From: Arthrobacter sp. S41
Lineage (GTDB): Bacteria; Actinomycetota; Actinomycetes; Actinomycetales; Micrococcaceae
Assembly: GCF_004320535.1 (NCBI RefSeq)
Contig: NZ_SIHY01000001.1
Coordinates: 434,001 to 498,000 of the forward strand
Length of the DNA stretch: 64,000 nucleotides
Direction of reading: 5' to 3'
Shown: piece by piece, positions 32,910 through 42,762 of the stretch
How positions within the stretch are numbered: the first letter of the stretch is position 1
Layout: every line of letters begins with the position of its first letter
Notes under the pieces: generated by a model
The model's input: the letters and a program-made list of their open reading frames with translations, nothing else
The model's database searches: none
Told to the model about the DNA's origin: nothing
Translations under genes and position numbers: made by a program

Positions 32910-33944
32910 ATGAAGCATGATCCTTCCACCACCGCACCAACGGGCCTGTCTGCGAAATTTGCCGAGCCTGTGGCCGATTATTTGGAATATCTGCAACACG
33001 AACGAGGACGCAGCGAGAATACCCTGCGCGCCTACGACGTTGACCTGCGAAACTTGGGGCAGTTCCTCAAGGACCGCGCGCAAGATCCGGGCCTGAAACA
33101 GATTTCGGTTGAGATGCTGCGCGATTGGCTCGCGTTGCTCCACGAGTCGCAGATTTCGCGCACCACTTTGGCACGGCGTATCTCCGCGGTGAAAAACTTC
33201 TTCGCTTGGGCGCTCAAACATGACCTCGTTGATACCGATCCGGCGCTGCGTTTGGCCGCTCCGAAAAAGGAACGTCGCTTACCGCATGTGCTTCAGCCAA
33301 GCCAGATCGATCGACTGCTGTCTTCCGAGCCTTCCGATCTCTCTGCGACCGCCGCGCAGGCCGAACCACCATCCGGTGATTCCGAAACAAGTGCCGAGGC
33401 AAAAGTCGAGACAAAACCTGATGATGCCAAAGCGAGGGCGGTCAAATCCCGGGACAAGGTGATTGCTGAATTGCTCTACGCCTCAGGGCTACGCATTAGT
33501 GAGCTTGTTGCGTTGAATGTTGCCGACATTGATTTTGAACGTCGAACCCTGAAGGTTCTCGGTAAGGGTAACAAGGAGCGGATGGTTCCTTTTGGCAAGC
33601 CAGCAGAGCGGGTCATGATTGACTGGATCAGGTCTCACCGTCGGGTTTTAGCCGTCGAACAGGCCGAGGATGCGCTCCTGGTGGGAGTCCGTGGGTCCCG
33701 GCTCAACGTGCGCCAAGCTCGTGAAGTGATAGCTACCGCCCTTCGGTCGTTGGGGGACACCTCGGCTAGTGGGCCGCACGCCCTGCGACATACTGTGGCC
33801 ACACATCTATTGGACGGCGGTGCTGATTTGCGCGCAGTTCAGGAGTTCCTTGGTCACGCATCCTTGGCCACCACCCAGCTCTATACCCATGTTTCAGTGG
33901 AACGATTGCGGCAAAGTTACCGCCAAGCACACCCTCGGGCATGA
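32910..33944 (+). CDS. xerC: Tyrosine recombinase XerC with long linker
   Basis: XerC/XerD resolve chromosome dimers at dif. The 344-aa protein has the N-terminal core-binding domain (about 12-120) and a catalytic domain with Arg195, Lys219, His290, Arg293, His316 and nucleophile Tyr325, all present. Between the two domains, residues about 138-180 form an acidic/Ala-Pro-rich insertion absent from standard XerC proteins of about 300 aa. ATG 32910 (or GTG 32907) is chosen; the longer frame overlaps dprA. The gene order dprA-xerC supports XerC rather than a phage integrase. Confidence 0.9.
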   Translation: MKHDPSTTAPTGLSAKFAEPVADYLEYLQHERGRSENTLRAYDVDLRNLGQFLKDRAQDPGLKQISVEMLRDWLALLHESQISRTTLARRISAVKNFFAWALKHDLVDTDPALRLAAPKKERRLPHVLQPSQIDRLLSSEPSDLSATAAQAEPPSGDSETSAEAKVETKPDDAKARAVKSRDKVIAELLYASGLRISELVALNVADIDFERRTLKVLGKGNKERMVPFGKPAERVMIDWIRSHRRVLAVEQAEDALLVGVRGSRLNVRQAREVIATALRSLGDTSASGPHALRHTVATHLLDGGADLRAVQEFLGHASLATTQLYTHVSVERLRQSYRQAHPRA

Positions 33945-34086
33945 TTATTTGCTAGTTATCTGGGAAAAGTGACGTACCGGGTGGCGAAAAGTGCCCTTCA
34001 TCGGGCAAAATAGAAGTATCGGCGGCAAAAGCACCTGTTCGATGTTGACGTAGGGGAAGACGATCAACACCGCAACGGAGGATGGC

Positions 34087-34590
34087 ATGTCTGCACCGAT
34101 GACCAGAGGCGTGATTTTTGTACATTCCGCCCCTGCAGCGCTGTGCCCACATCTGGAATGGGCAATTGGGTCTGTGCTTGGGACGCCAGTCAAGATGGAC
34201 TGGACGGAACAGCAGGTAGCACCCGGTTTTTGTCGCGCCGAAATCCAGTGGGTAGGCCCTCAAGGTACCGGCGCTCTGCTCACCAGCGAAATGCATGGTT
34301 GGCAGCACCTACGCTTTGAAATCACCGAAGACCCGAGCCCCGGCGCCGATGGCAGCCGTTGGTCAGTCACCCCGGATCTGGGAATCTTCCATGCCACTAT
34401 CGATGTTGCAGGCAACATCATGGTCAGCGAAGAGCGCATCCGTTGGGCCTATGAAAAGGGCGAAGGCAACCCTTCGATCTTCTACCAAGAGATGTCCGTG
34501 GCCCTAGGCGAAGCCTGGGACGAAGAACTCGAACCATTCCGCCATGCTGGGGACGAAGCTCCAGTTCGATGGCTCAACCAGGTGGTATAA
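34087..34590 (+). CDS. DUF3145 family protein
   Basis: The 167-aa protein (MTRGVIFVHSAPAALCPHLEWAIGSVLG..., EMHGWQHLRFEITEDPS) is the actinobacterial DUF3145, usually next to the fab operon as here. It is cytosolic, with no known activity. AACGGAGG precedes the ATG. Confidence 0.92.
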   Translation: MSAPMTRGVIFVHSAPAALCPHLEWAIGSVLGTPVKMDWTEQQVAPGFCRAEIQWVGPQGTGALLTSEMHGWQHLRFEITEDPSPGADGSRWSVTPDLGIFHATIDVAGNIMVSEERIRWAYEKGEGNPSIFYQEMSVALGEAWDEELEPFRHAGDEAPVRWLNQVV

Positions 34591-34666
34591 CAACTGGTTA
34601 ATTAGTCTCTGGGTGAGTTTTCGACTGCATCCAGTTAAGCCCGGGTGGTGCGGGGTTGTTACCAAA

Positions 34667-34710
34667 AGAAGTAGGACCCAATACTAAATTGGGTCCTACT
34701 TCTGGCTTTT
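34667..34710 (+). terminator. Terminator after DUF3145
   Basis: A 16-bp perfect stem (34667-34682 with 34688-34703) is followed by GGCTTTT. Confidence 0.8.
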
Positions 34711-34744
34711 GCGCTAAATTTGCTCGCGCTAACTCCCGCAGCTC

Positions 34745-35320
34745 CTACCGAACAACATCAAATACGTTTTTCTGGACCCCGTTGGGGTAAGCCTGCGAGT
34801 CAACCAGCTTCAGCTTCTGTGCGTCCAAAGATTCCTGGCTAAAGAGCCGCTTGCCTTCGCCCAAGAGCACCGGGAACACCAAAAGGTTGTACCGGTCGAT
34901 CAGGTGATGCTCCTGAAGCGAACGGACCAGCGTGGCTGAACCGTGAATGCTAATCGGCCCGCCCTCACCGGCACGCAAACGTGCAACATCAGCCACCGAT
35001 CGCAAGATGGTGGTCTCACCCCAGTTCTGTATAAGATCCTTGTCATCAAGCGTGGTGGAAAGTACGTACTTGGGCATCGCGTTGTACAGCGGAAATTGGT
35101 CGTCCATGCTCGGCCACACCGGAGCAAATGCCTGGTAGCTGACTCGACCGAGCAGCATGGCGGTTGCCTCGCCCTGTTCGGCACCCTTGAGCTCGTAGGC
35201 GGCGGGATCGAACTCAACACTATTCATGCTCCAGCCCGTATTGCGGTAGTCAGCTTCACCGCCAGGGGCTTCAACAACACCGTCGAGGGAAATGAATGAA
35301 GTGGCGATCAGCTGACGCAT
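34745..35320 (-). CDS. Dihydrofolate reductase-like (RibD C-terminal) protein
   Basis: The 191-aa protein from ATG 35320 starts MRQLIATSFISLDGVVEAPGG and has MLLGRVSYQAF and the HGSATLVRSLQEHHLIDRYNLLVFPVLLGEGKRLF region of RibD-C/DHFR-like reductases. These bind NADPH; the substrate of this stand-alone branch is unknown. AAGGAGC upstream decides the start, dropping 14 residues from the longer frame. It sits between DUF3145 and fabF, which are commonly neighbours, so it looks like an insertion. Confidence 0.88.
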   Translation of the reverse strand: MRQLIATSFISLDGVVEAPGGEADYRNTGWSMNSVEFDPAAYELKGAEQGEATAMLLGRVSYQAFAPVWPSMDDQFPLYNAMPKYVLSTTLDDKDLIQNWGETTILRSVADVARLRAGEGGPISIHGSATLVRSLQEHHLIDRYNLLVFPVLLGEGKRLFSQESLDAQKLKLVDSQAYPNGVQKNVFDVVR

Positions 35321-35461
35321 AACGGTTGCTCCTTGGCTGGTAGTCAGTGTCGCGACGCGCAAAATGACCTGCAGGTTAGTTGCGCGGTCGCGAACGAAGA
35401 GAAATCAGGGTTAGGCAAAGGTTAGCACCTGAAATATCGGGGTGAGCCGGGACAAGAGAGC

Positions 35462-35504
35462 AAAAAATGGGCTGGCTCCGGAAATAAATTCCTGGAGCCA
35501 GCCC
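35462..35504 (-). terminator. Terminator of the fab operon
   Basis: GGGCTGGCTCC (35469-35479) pairs with GGAGCCAGCCC (35494-35504). On the - strand it is followed by a TTTTTT run (35462-35467). It lies just after fabF. Confidence 0.9.
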
Positions 35505-35529
35505 AAATGTGTTTAGCCGGAGAGAACTA

Positions 35530-36780
35530 CTAGACGCTACGGATTGCTACAACGGCGTTGTGGCCACCGAACCCGAAGGAGTTGTTCAGTGCGACGATGG
35601 TGCCCTCGGCCCGAAGAGCCTGAGGAGCGCCGGTCACAACCTTCAGCGGGATCGCTGGATCCTGGTTGTCCAAGTTGATCGTCACCGGGGTGGTGCGGTG
35701 GTACACGGCCAGTGCGCAGAGCACGGACTCCACTGCACCGGAAGCACCGAGCAGGTGACCCATCTGGGACTTGGTTGCCGAAACCCAAACGTTTTCGAGC
35801 TGATCGCCCAATGCATTCTTCAAGGCGGTGTACTCTGGAGCGTCGCCCACCGGAGTGGAGGTGGCGTGTGCGTTTACGTGCACCACGTCCTCTGGCTGAA
35901 TGCGGCCGTCGTACATCGCTGCCTTCAGCGCACGAGTTGCACCGGAACCCTCTGGATCCGGTGCGGTGATGTGGTGCGCGTCCGAGGTGACCGAGGAACC
36001 GGCAAGCTCGGCGTAGATGCGTGCGCCACGAGCCAGGGCGTGCTCTTCGGATTCGAGCACCAGTGCGCCGGCGCCTTCACCCATCACAAAGCCGTCACGG
36101 TCCACGTCGTACGGACGCGAAGCCTTGGTTGGATCGTCGTTGCGGCGCGAAAGTGCGTGCATGGAGGCAAAAGCAGCCATTGGCATTGGGTGGATGGCAG
36201 CTTCAGCGCCACCAACCATTACAACATCAGCCTTGCCGGAGCGGATCAGTTCCAGGCCAACGTGCATAGCCTCGGTACCCGAAGCGCAAGCCGACACGGG
36301 GGTGTGAGCTCCACCAGCGGCGCCCAGATCCAGCGAGACCGCTGCGGCTGGGCCGTTAGGCATCAGCATTGGTACGGTCATCGGCAGCACACGACGCGGG
36401 CCCTTTTCGCGCAGGGTGTCCCAAGCGTTGAGCAAGGTCCAGACGCCGCCGATGCCGGTAGCAAATGCCACGGCCAGCTTGTTCTGATCGATCTCTTCCT
36501 TGTTCAGGCCAGAGTCGGCCCATGCTTCACGCGAGGCGATGACAGCGAACTGGGTCGAAGGGTCCATGCGCTTGGTTTCGGGGCGGCTGAGGACCTCGGC
36601 TGGCTGTACGGAAGCACGCGCTGCGAAGGTGACCGGCAGGTCGTATTCCTTCACCCAATCATCCTCTAGGGTTGCGGCGCCGGAGACGCCCTTCAAAGCA
36701 TTCTCCCAGAGGGTGGGGACGTCCCCGCCGATTGGGGTGGTGGCTCCGAGACCGGTGATCACTACTTTGCGCGCCATCAT
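35530..36780 (-). CDS. fabF: 3-oxoacyl-ACP synthase II
   Basis: FabF condenses malonyl-ACP with growing acyl-ACP chains. The roughly 416-aa protein has catalytic Cys near 165 (SACASGTEA), His near 306 (NAHATSTPVGD) and His near 341-343, and ends NSFGFGGHNAVVA. TTG 36783, ATG 36780 and ATG 36777 are in-frame alternatives. It is the last gene of the fabD-acpP-fabF operon. Confidence 0.96.
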   Translation of the reverse strand: MMARKVVITGLGATTPIGGDVPTLWENALKGVSGAATLEDDWVKEYDLPVTFAARASVQPAEVLSRPETKRMDPSTQFAVIASREAWADSGLNKEEIDQNKLAVAFATGIGGVWTLLNAWDTLREKGPRRVLPMTVPMLMPNGPAAAVSLDLGAAGGAHTPVSACASGTEAMHVGLELIRSGKADVVMVGGAEAAIHPMPMAAFASMHALSRRNDDPTKASRPYDVDRDGFVMGEGAGALVLESEEHALARGARIYAELAGSSVTSDAHHITAPDPEGSGATRALKAAMYDGRIQPEDVVHVNAHATSTPVGDAPEYTALKNALGDQLENVWVSATKSQMGHLLGASGAVESVLCALAVYHRTTPVTINLDNQDPAIPLKVVTGAPQALRAEGTIVALNNSFGFGGHNAVVAIRSV

Positions 36781-36885
36781 CAAACTCTCTACTGTGCGAT
36801 TAAGAAATTTAGGGGGCCGGCTTTACGTACCGGCCGATGTGCACGGCGTACCCATGCAACGGTGGTGGCGATAAACGCCGAAGGC

Positions 36886-37131
36886 TTAGGCCTGTGCGCC
36901 GGCGATGAAGCTAACTGCGTCGCCTACGGTCTTCAGGTTCTTAACTTCTTCGTCCGGAATCTTAACGTCGAACTTCTCTTCGGCCTCTACGACGATGGTC
37001 ATCATCGAGATCGAGTCGATGTCCAGGTCCTCGGTGAAGGACTTGTCCAGCTGGACGTCTGCTTCGTCCAGGCCGGTCTCGGAGTTGACGATTTCGGCGA
37101 GGCCCGCCAGGATTTCTTCGTTGCTAGCCAT
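36886..37131 (-). CDS. acpP: Acyl carrier protein
   Basis: The 81-aa acidic protein carries the phosphopantetheine attachment serine in DIDSISMMTI (Ser40; usual motif DSL). It shuttles acyl chains in type II fatty acid synthesis. AAAAGGAGCC precedes the ATG. It lies between fabF and fabD. Confidence 0.96.
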   Translation of the reverse strand: MASNEEILAGLAEIVNSETGLDEADVQLDKSFTEDLDIDSISMMTIVVEAEEKFDVKIPDEEVKNLKTVGDAVSFIAGAQA

Positions 37132-37339
37132 GGATGGCTCCTTTTCTTCAGTGACCGGAGGGCTCCGGTGTTCGTAGTGGCCGATCCGCTCCTGTTACCA
37201 GGATGCTTCACGAGCCGGTTTGCTAAAACCGTGGTGCATCAAATGCTCCGCAGTTTCATCGCTTTAAAGCTTAGGTCAGAGATGAGCCTGCCTGCCGCAT
37301 CATTGCGGGTAAGGCGCACAAATCTTTGAGTTCGCGTAG
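37132..37339. other. Space between acpP and fabD where fabH is usually found
   Basis: This 208-bp gap contains no open frame resembling FabH (3-oxoacyl-ACP synthase III) and no recognisable remnant. In streptomycetes and many arthrobacters the order is fabD-fabH-acpP-fabF. Confidence 0.7.
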
Positions 37340-38263
37340 CTAGTTGCTGGTGTGCTCGGCGATGAAGGCTTGGGCGGCCTCTAGATCAGCCGGGGTCTTC
37401 ACCGCGAGAGTCTTTACACCCTTCAGGCCACGGCGGGCCAAGCCCACCAAGGTACCTGCAGGGGCTAATTCCAGCACGCCGGTCACGCCAGCTGCTGCCA
37501 GGGTCTCCATGCACAAATCCCAACGAACCGGGCGCGAAACCTGGGCGACCAAAGAATCCAAGTTGGCCGATCCATCGGCGACCGGCTGCCCGTCGAAGTT
37601 GGAGAGCAACGTGGAGGCTGGATCCTTTGGGGTGATGGTCCCGGCCAGTTCTGCCAAGGTGCCTACCGCTGGTTGCATGTGCGCGGTGTGGAATGCGCCG
37701 GCAACCTTGAGTGGGATCACGCGAGCCTTGACTGGTGGGTTTTCGCCCAGTGCTGCCAGCTGCTCTAGCGTGCCAGCGGCCACGATCTGTCCGCCACCAT
37801 TGGCATTAGCCGGGGTGAGCCCAAAGCTCTCCAGTGCGGCCAGGACCTCGTCTGGATCTCCGCCAAGCACGGCGGCCATGCCGGTCGGGGTAGCCGCAGC
37901 AGCCTGCGCCATGGCGTTGGCGCGAACCTTCACAAAGTTCATCGCGTCGGCCTCATCAAGCGCACCGGCCAGAGCCGAAGCGGTGATCTCGCCAACCGAG
38001 TGACCGGCAACAATCACGCCCGCTGGCAGGCTGTCGCCAAACAGTGCACGAGCGGTCACCAAGCCGGCGGCCACAATCAGCGGCTGCGCGACGGCGGTGT
38101 CCTTGATGGTCTCTTCGTCGGAGACGGTGCCGTGGGCGGTGAGGTCGCGCTCGGTGATCTGACTCAGGGTAGCCAAGTGATCGGCTACGCCTTCAACTTC
38201 GAGCCATTCGGCGAGGAAACCTGGGGTCTGGGAGCCCTGTCCGGGGCAAACGATTGCTAACAC
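37340..38263 (-). CDS. fabD: Malonyl-CoA:ACP transacylase
   Basis: FabD loads malonate from CoA onto ACP. The 307-aa protein has PGQGSQTPGF (7-16), catalytic Ser89 in GHSVGE and His in GAFHTAHM (about 194). It is the first gene of the fab operon. The promoter region holds a palindrome at 38330-38348. Confidence 0.95.
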   Translation of the reverse strand: MLAIVCPGQGSQTPGFLAEWLEVEGVADHLATLSQITERDLTAHGTVSDEETIKDTAVAQPLIVAAGLVTARALFGDSLPAGVIVAGHSVGEITASALAGALDEADAMNFVKVRANAMAQAAAATPTGMAAVLGGDPDEVLAALESFGLTPANANGGGQIVAAGTLEQLAALGENPPVKARVIPLKVAGAFHTAHMQPAVGTLAELAGTITPKDPASTLLSNFDGQPVADGSANLDSLVAQVSRPVRWDLCMETLAAAGVTGVLELAPAGTLVGLARRGLKGVKTLAVKTPADLEAAQAFIAEHTSN

Positions 38264-38329
38264 TCTTACAGCTTTCCAAATTTTAGGAGCTTTTGGCGCT
38301 TCATTTGCACACCAAGCTCATGGGAAGTG

Positions 38330-38348
38330 TTTGTAGGAACTCTACAAA
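38330..38348. promoter_or_regulatory. Palindrome upstream of fabD, candidate FasR site
   Basis: TTTGTAG (38330-38336) and CTACAAA (38342-38348) are perfect inverted repeats around GAACT, 67 bases before fabD. The CTACAA core also appears twice in the 14-bp repeat at the fasR stop. Assignment to FasR is inference. Confidence 0.5.
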
Positions 38349-38437
38349 AGCTTATCTTATGGTCGAGCAAAGTTCCCAAGTAATGCGCCATACGCGCAGA
38401 AACTAGTGTTCTGCGTCTCGTAGGTTCTTTGGGTGAA

Positions 38438-38465
38438 GCCTACAAGTTGACGCCTACAAGTTAAC
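38438..38465. repeat. 14-bp tandem repeat over the fasR stop codon
   Basis: GCCTACAAGTTGAC (38438-38451) is followed directly by GCCTACAAGTTAAC (38452-38465). The regulator stop codon is in the second unit. Confidence 0.85.
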
Positions 38466-39662
38466 TTCGTGAAGTCGGCCGTAGAGCAGGGCCGATTGCA
38501 GCACAAAGGCATCGCGAGGGACCAATGGGTCCCAGCCGGTGACTTCGGTGACACGCTTGAGCCGGTAGCGCACCGTATTGGCGTGTACAAAAAGTTCGCG
38601 AGCGGTGCCTTCCAAGGAGTGGCCCAGGGCCAGATAGCTGGAGAGCGTTTCGAGCAACCCATTGGAGGCCTGCTGCAAGGGCTGGTAGACCTGTTCGATC
38701 AGCGCGGTGCGGGCCAGCTCGTCGCCATTGGCTGCGCGTTCTGGCCACAAATCGTCGGTGCTCACCGGGTTGGGTGCCTGCGGCCAGGCGCGGGCTGCGG
38801 CATATCCGGCCACCGCGGCCACCGCGGCATGGTGCATCTCTTTGACTGCCGGGGCCAAGGGGGAGTAGACCAGTGGGCCGTGGCCAAAAAAGCGGGTGAA
38901 GCGGGAGAGATCGACGTCCTCAAAATTGGTGTCGGAGAGCATTAATACCGAGCGATCCCCGAGCACCCCGATTAATGAGTCCCGCGAGTAGCGGGTGGCC
39001 ACCCGGCGCAGGGTGGCGACGAAAGTTGCTGAGTTGGAGGACGGGGTGGTGCCCACCAAAATGCGAATGTTTTTTTGTGACTTCCAGCCGATGGCGGCAA
39101 TGCGCGAGGCCAGCGAGTCATGGGGTTCACCGTGCAGCACCGCGTCAACCACGTGCGCTTCCAGCCGGGAGTCCCAGGCACCACGGGTTTCGGCTGCCCG
39201 CGCGTAAACTTCCGCAGCGGCAAAGGCGACCTCTCGCGAGTAGCGCAGCACCGCTTCACGCAGCGCCCCTTGTTCGGCCTCGGTGGCAATATCTGGAACC
39301 TGGGATTCGACCACGTCCACGATGGTGCGCAGTAGACCCAGTGCTTTTTGCAGCGAGATCGAACGGGTCAGTTCAGTGGGGGCGGCACCAAAAACGTCGG
39401 TGACCACCCAGGCCGGCGAGGACGTGGGATCCTCATACCAAGAGACAAAGGTGGAGATTCCTTTTTGGGCGATCAGCCCCAGCGCGGCGCGTTCGTTGGG
39501 CTCCAGCGAGCGATACCACGGTAGCTGCTGATCCAGATATTTCAGCGCCGTGGTGGACAGAACCCCGATGTGGCTTTGGAGCCGTTTCAGCGTTTGGGCG
39601 CTGGGAGGCTGCTGGTGGCTGCTTCGGTTTTTCGACGCGGCGGCATCGAGTTCGGGACTCAT
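38454..39662 (-). CDS. fasR: FasR-like PucR/CdaR-type regulator of fatty acid synthesis
   Basis: The 402-aa protein ends in a PucR-type helix-turn-helix (about 330-400, ELFVHANTVRYRLKRVTEVTGWDP) after a GGDEF-like/CdaR central domain. A regulator of this type lies upstream of fabD in Streptomyces (FasR) and activates the fab operon. The same position here supports the same role. It is on the fabD strand, 190 bp upstream, so fabD may be transcribed from both its own and the fasR promoter. Confidence 0.85.
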   Translation of the reverse strand: MSPELDAAASKNRSSHQQPPSAQTLKRLQSHIGVLSTTALKYLDQQLPWYRSLEPNERAALGLIAQKGISTFVSWYEDPTSSPAWVVTDVFGAAPTELTRSISLQKALGLLRTIVDVVESQVPDIATEAEQGALREAVLRYSREVAFAAAEVYARAAETRGAWDSRLEAHVVDAVLHGEPHDSLASRIAAIGWKSQKNIRILVGTTPSSNSATFVATLRRVATRYSRDSLIGVLGDRSVLMLSDTNFEDVDLSRFTRFFGHGPLVYSPLAPAVKEMHHAAVAAVAGYAAARAWPQAPNPVSTDDLWPERAANGDELARTALIEQVYQPLQQASNGLLETLSSYLALGHSLEGTARELFVHANTVRYRLKRVTEVTGWDPLVPRDAFVLQSALLYGRLHEVNL

Positions 39663-39749
39663 ACTTTAAGCTTAGTGACTTTTGTACAGGGATGTGAATG
39701 TGGCGGCGGATTTTTGGCTGAGGTGCTTAACCCCGGGATGTTAAAGCGG

Positions 39750-39785
39750 CCAGCCCCGCTACGAAGAAAATCGTAGCGGGGCTGG
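39750..39785 (-). terminator. Hairpin after aceE
   Basis: A perfect 15-bp stem (39750-39764 with 39771-39785) with an AGAAAA loop; the T run on the - side is weak (GGCCGCTTTAA). Confidence 0.7.
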
Positions 39786-39821
39786 GAGAAACCCGGGCAC
39801 TAGGTGCCACAAGTGCGAGAC

Positions 39822-42566
39822 TTACGCGTCGCCACCTGCATTGCCGGACTTGCCGGCATTTGGGTTGTTCAGATCGTACTTGGCGTGCGCCTTCACTGCG
39901 GTGTCCGCAGGGATTTCGCCACGCTCAACCAGCGACTGCAAGGTCTGGACGACCAGCGAGTGAGCGTCGATCTTGAAGAAGCGACGAGCTGCTGCACGGG
40001 TGTCTGAGAAACCGAATCCGTCGGCGCCTAAGGTGTGGAATTCACCTGGGACGTACGGGCGGATCTGCTCAGGCACTGCGCGCATGTAGTCGGTGGTCGC
40101 GATGACTGGGCCCGGGGTGGACTCCAGCTTGCTGGTCACGTACGGGGTACGGCGAGCCTTGGAAGGATCGATGAGTACCTCGGCGTCGGCGTTCATGCCG
40201 TCGCGAGCCAGCTCGTTCCACGAGGTGACCGACCAAACATCGGCAGATACACCCCACTCGTCGGCCAGGATCTGCTGAGCTTCCAGGGCCCAAGGCACGG
40301 CCACGCCGGAGGCCAGCAGCTGTGCGCGTGGGCCGTCGGTGGTAGCTTCCTTGAGCAAGTGGATACCCTTGATGATGCCCTCGGTGTCAACGTTTTCCGG
40401 CTCAGCTGGCTGGCTGATTGGCTCGTTGTACACGGTCAGGTAGTACATCACGTTTGGATCCTGGTGGGTTCCGCCATACATACGATCCAGGCCGGAGCGC
40501 ATGATGTGCCCGATCTCGTAACCGTAGGCAGGATCGTAGGTGATCACTGCTGGGTTGGTCGAGGCCAGGATTGGCGAGTGGCCATCGGCGTGCTGCAGGC
40601 CTTCACCGGTCAGGGTGGTGCGGCCGGCGGTAGCGCCGATGATGAAACCACGGGTCATCTGGTCGCCGGCAGCCCAGAACTGGTCACCGGTGCGCTGGAA
40701 GCCGAACATCGAGTAGAACACGTAGATCGGGATCAGCGGTTCGTCGTGGGTCGAGTAGCTGGTACCGGCAGCGGTGAATGCTGCGACGGCGCCGGCCTCG
40801 TTGATGCCCGGGTGGATCAGCTGGCCCTGAGGGGACTCCTTGTAGGCCAAGACGAGGTCGCGGTCTACGGATAGGTAGTTCTGACCTGCTGGGTTGTAGA
40901 TCTTTGCGGTCGGGAAGAACGAGTCCATACCGAAGGTGCGCGATTCGTCGGGGACGATCGGCACAATGCGGTGACCAAATTCCTTGTCGCGCATCAGGTC
41001 CTTGAGCAAACGAACAAAGGCCATGGTGGTGGCTGCCTGCTGCTTGCCCGAGCCACGCTTGGCGATGGCGTAAGCCTTGTCGCCTGGCAGTGGAAGCTTA
41101 ACCGAGGTCTCCTTGCGGCGGCTTGGTACCGCACCGCCCAGAGCCGAACGACGCTCCATCAGGTACTTGTACTCATCCGAGTCCTCGGATGGGCGGTAGT
41201 ACGGTGGCGAGTACAGGTCGGCTTCGAGCTGCTCGTCGGTGATTGGGATGCGCAGGTGATCGCGGAAGCCCTTGAGGTCTTCCATGGTCAGCTTCTTCAT
41301 CTGGTGGGTCGCGTTGCGAGCCTCGAAGTGCGAACCCAGACCGTAGCCCTTGACCGTCTTGGCCAGGATCACAGTTGGCTTGCCCTTGAACTCTACGGCT
41401 GCCTTATAGGCGGCGTAGACCTTGTGGTAGTCGTGGCCACCGCGCTTGAGGTTCCAGATCTCATCGTCACTCATGTCGGCAACCAATTCCTTGGTTTCCG
41501 GACGCTGACCGAAGAAGTGCTCACGCACGAAGGCGCCGGACTCAGCCTTGTAGGTCTGGTAGTCGCCATCTGGGGTCTGGTTCATGATGTCGACCAAGGC
41601 GTTGGACTTGTCGGCTTCGAGCAGTGCATCCCACTCGCGGCCCCAAGTTACCTTGATGACGTTCCAGCCGGCACCGCGGAAGAAGGCTTCAAGTTCCTGC
41701 ATGATCTTGCCGTTACCGCGAACCGGGCCGTCAAGGCGTTGCAAGTTGCAGTTAATGACGAAGTTCAGGTTGTCCAACTTTTCGTTGGCTGCAAGCTGAA
41801 GGAAACCGCGGGATTCTGGCTCGTCCATTTCGCCGTCGCCAAGGAAGGCCCAGACCTGCTGGTCTGAGGTGTCCTTGATGCCACGGTTCTGCAGGTAGCG
41901 GTTCAGCTGTGCCTGGTAGATCGCGTTAGCTGGGCCAATACCCATGGACACGGTCGGGAATTCCCAGAAGTCTGGAAGCGAGCGTGGGTGTGGGTAGGAA
42001 GGTAGCGCGTGGCCTTCCTTGGAGTGTTCCTGACGGAAGCCGTCCATGTCTTCTTCGGACAAGCGGCCTTCGACGAAGGCACGAGCGTACATACCTGGGG
42101 AAGCGTGGCCCTGGAAGAACACCTGATCGCCGCCACCTGGGTGGTTCTTGCCGCGGAAGAAGTGGTTGAAGCCCACTTCGTACAGGGTGGCTGCACCAGC
42201 GTAGGTGGAGATGTGTCCGCCAACGCCGATTGCTGGGTTCTGAGCGCGGTGCACCATGATGGCGGCATTCCAACGCATAAATGCGCGGTAGCGGCGTTCG
42301 ATGGCTTCGTCGCCCGGGAATTCTGGTTCCTGATCTACAGGAATAGTGTTCACGTAGTCGGTGGTGGTCACATGGGGCACGCCCACGGACTTGGCACCTG
42401 CACGCTGCAGCAGCGAGCGGATAATGAACTGAGCACGCTCGGTGCCCTGGGACTCTACGAGAGAGTCAAATGAGTCCATCCATTCCTGAGTTTCCTCAGG
42501 ATCCTGATCTGAAAGCTGGTAAGTCAACCCGCTACGGATCTGGGAGATGTGTTCCTCTACAGCCAC
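39822..42566 (-). CDS. aceE: Pyruvate dehydrogenase E1 component (homodimeric type)
   Basis: AceE decarboxylates pyruvate with thiamine diphosphate and passes the acetyl group to E2. The 914-aa protein starts [18 protein letters not shown] at GTG 42566, with AAGGAG 6 bases upstream, and contains [17 protein letters not shown] (ThDP site, about 240) and [29 protein letters not shown] (about 615). The longer frame to 42668 has no family support. No E2 or E3 gene is in the window, as usual for actinobacteria where aceE stands alone. It is divergent from DUF3052. Confidence 0.96.
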   Translation of the reverse strand: MAVEEHISQIRSGLTYQLSDQDPEETQEWMDSFDSLVESQGTERAQFIIRSLLQRAGAKSVGVPHVTTTDYVNTIPVDQEPEFPGDEAIERRYRAFMRWNAAIMVHRAQNPAIGVGGHISTYAGAATLYEVGFNHFFRGKNHPGGGDQVFFQGHASPGMYARAFVEGRLSEEDMDGFRQEHSKEGHALPSYPHPRSLPDFWEFPTVSMGIGPANAIYQAQLNRYLQNRGIKDTSDQQVWAFLGDGEMDEPESRGFLQLAANEKLDNLNFVINCNLQRLDGPVRGNGKIMQELEAFFRGAGWNVIKVTWGREWDALLEADKSNALVDIMNQTPDGDYQTYKAESGAFVREHFFGQRPETKELVADMSDDEIWNLKRGGHDYHKVYAAYKAAVEFKGKPTVILAKTVKGYGLGSHFEARNATHQMKKLTMEDLKGFRDHLRIPITDEQLEADLYSPPYYRPSEDSDEYKYLMERRSALGGAVPSRRKETSVKLPLPGDKAYAIAKRGSGKQQAATTMAFVRLLKDLMRDKEFGHRIVPIVPDESRTFGMDSFFPTAKIYNPAGQNYLSVDRDLVLAYKESPQGQLIHPGINEAGAVAAFTAAGTSYSTHDEPLIPIYVFYSMFGFQRTGDQFWAAGDQMTRGFIIGATAGRTTLTGEGLQHADGHSPILASTNPAVITYDPAYGYEIGHIMRSGLDRMYGGTHQDPNVMYYLTVYNEPISQPAEPENVDTEGIIKGIHLLKEATTDGPRAQLLASGVAVPWALEAQQILADEWGVSADVWSVTSWNELARDGMNADAEVLIDPSKARRTPYVTSKLESTPGPVIATTDYMRAVPEQIRPYVPGEFHTLGADGFGFSDTRAAARRFFKIDAHSLVVQTLQSLVERGEIPADTAVKAHAKYDLNNPNAGKSGNAGGDA

Positions 42567-42762
42567 GGAAGCTCCTTGATTGAATTGCGGCTCCGCTACG
42601 TTGCAGTTTTGCACTGCGATGCAACGGTATTGGGACAACGGGTGCAGTAACACTGGAGTGATGTGCACTGTCGGTTCATATGCAACTCTAGTGTCAATTG
42701 CCGGTGCGTGGGGTCATGATTACGAGCGAAAATCCGCTTAAGTATGACTTTTAAAGTGACTT

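Noticed and set aside
32910-33944. XerC-like gene as a phage integrase
   Set aside because: Its position next to dprA and rnhB is a conserved chromosomal place, and no mobile genes surround it.
35509-36669. 386-aa open frame on the + strand opposite fabF
   Set aside because: It is antisense to a clear fabF with all catalytic motifs, and the translation has no recognisable family.
40035-41867. Open frames of 279 and 298 aa on the + strand opposite aceE
   Set aside because: They are shadows of aceE codon bias; no RBS and no domain.
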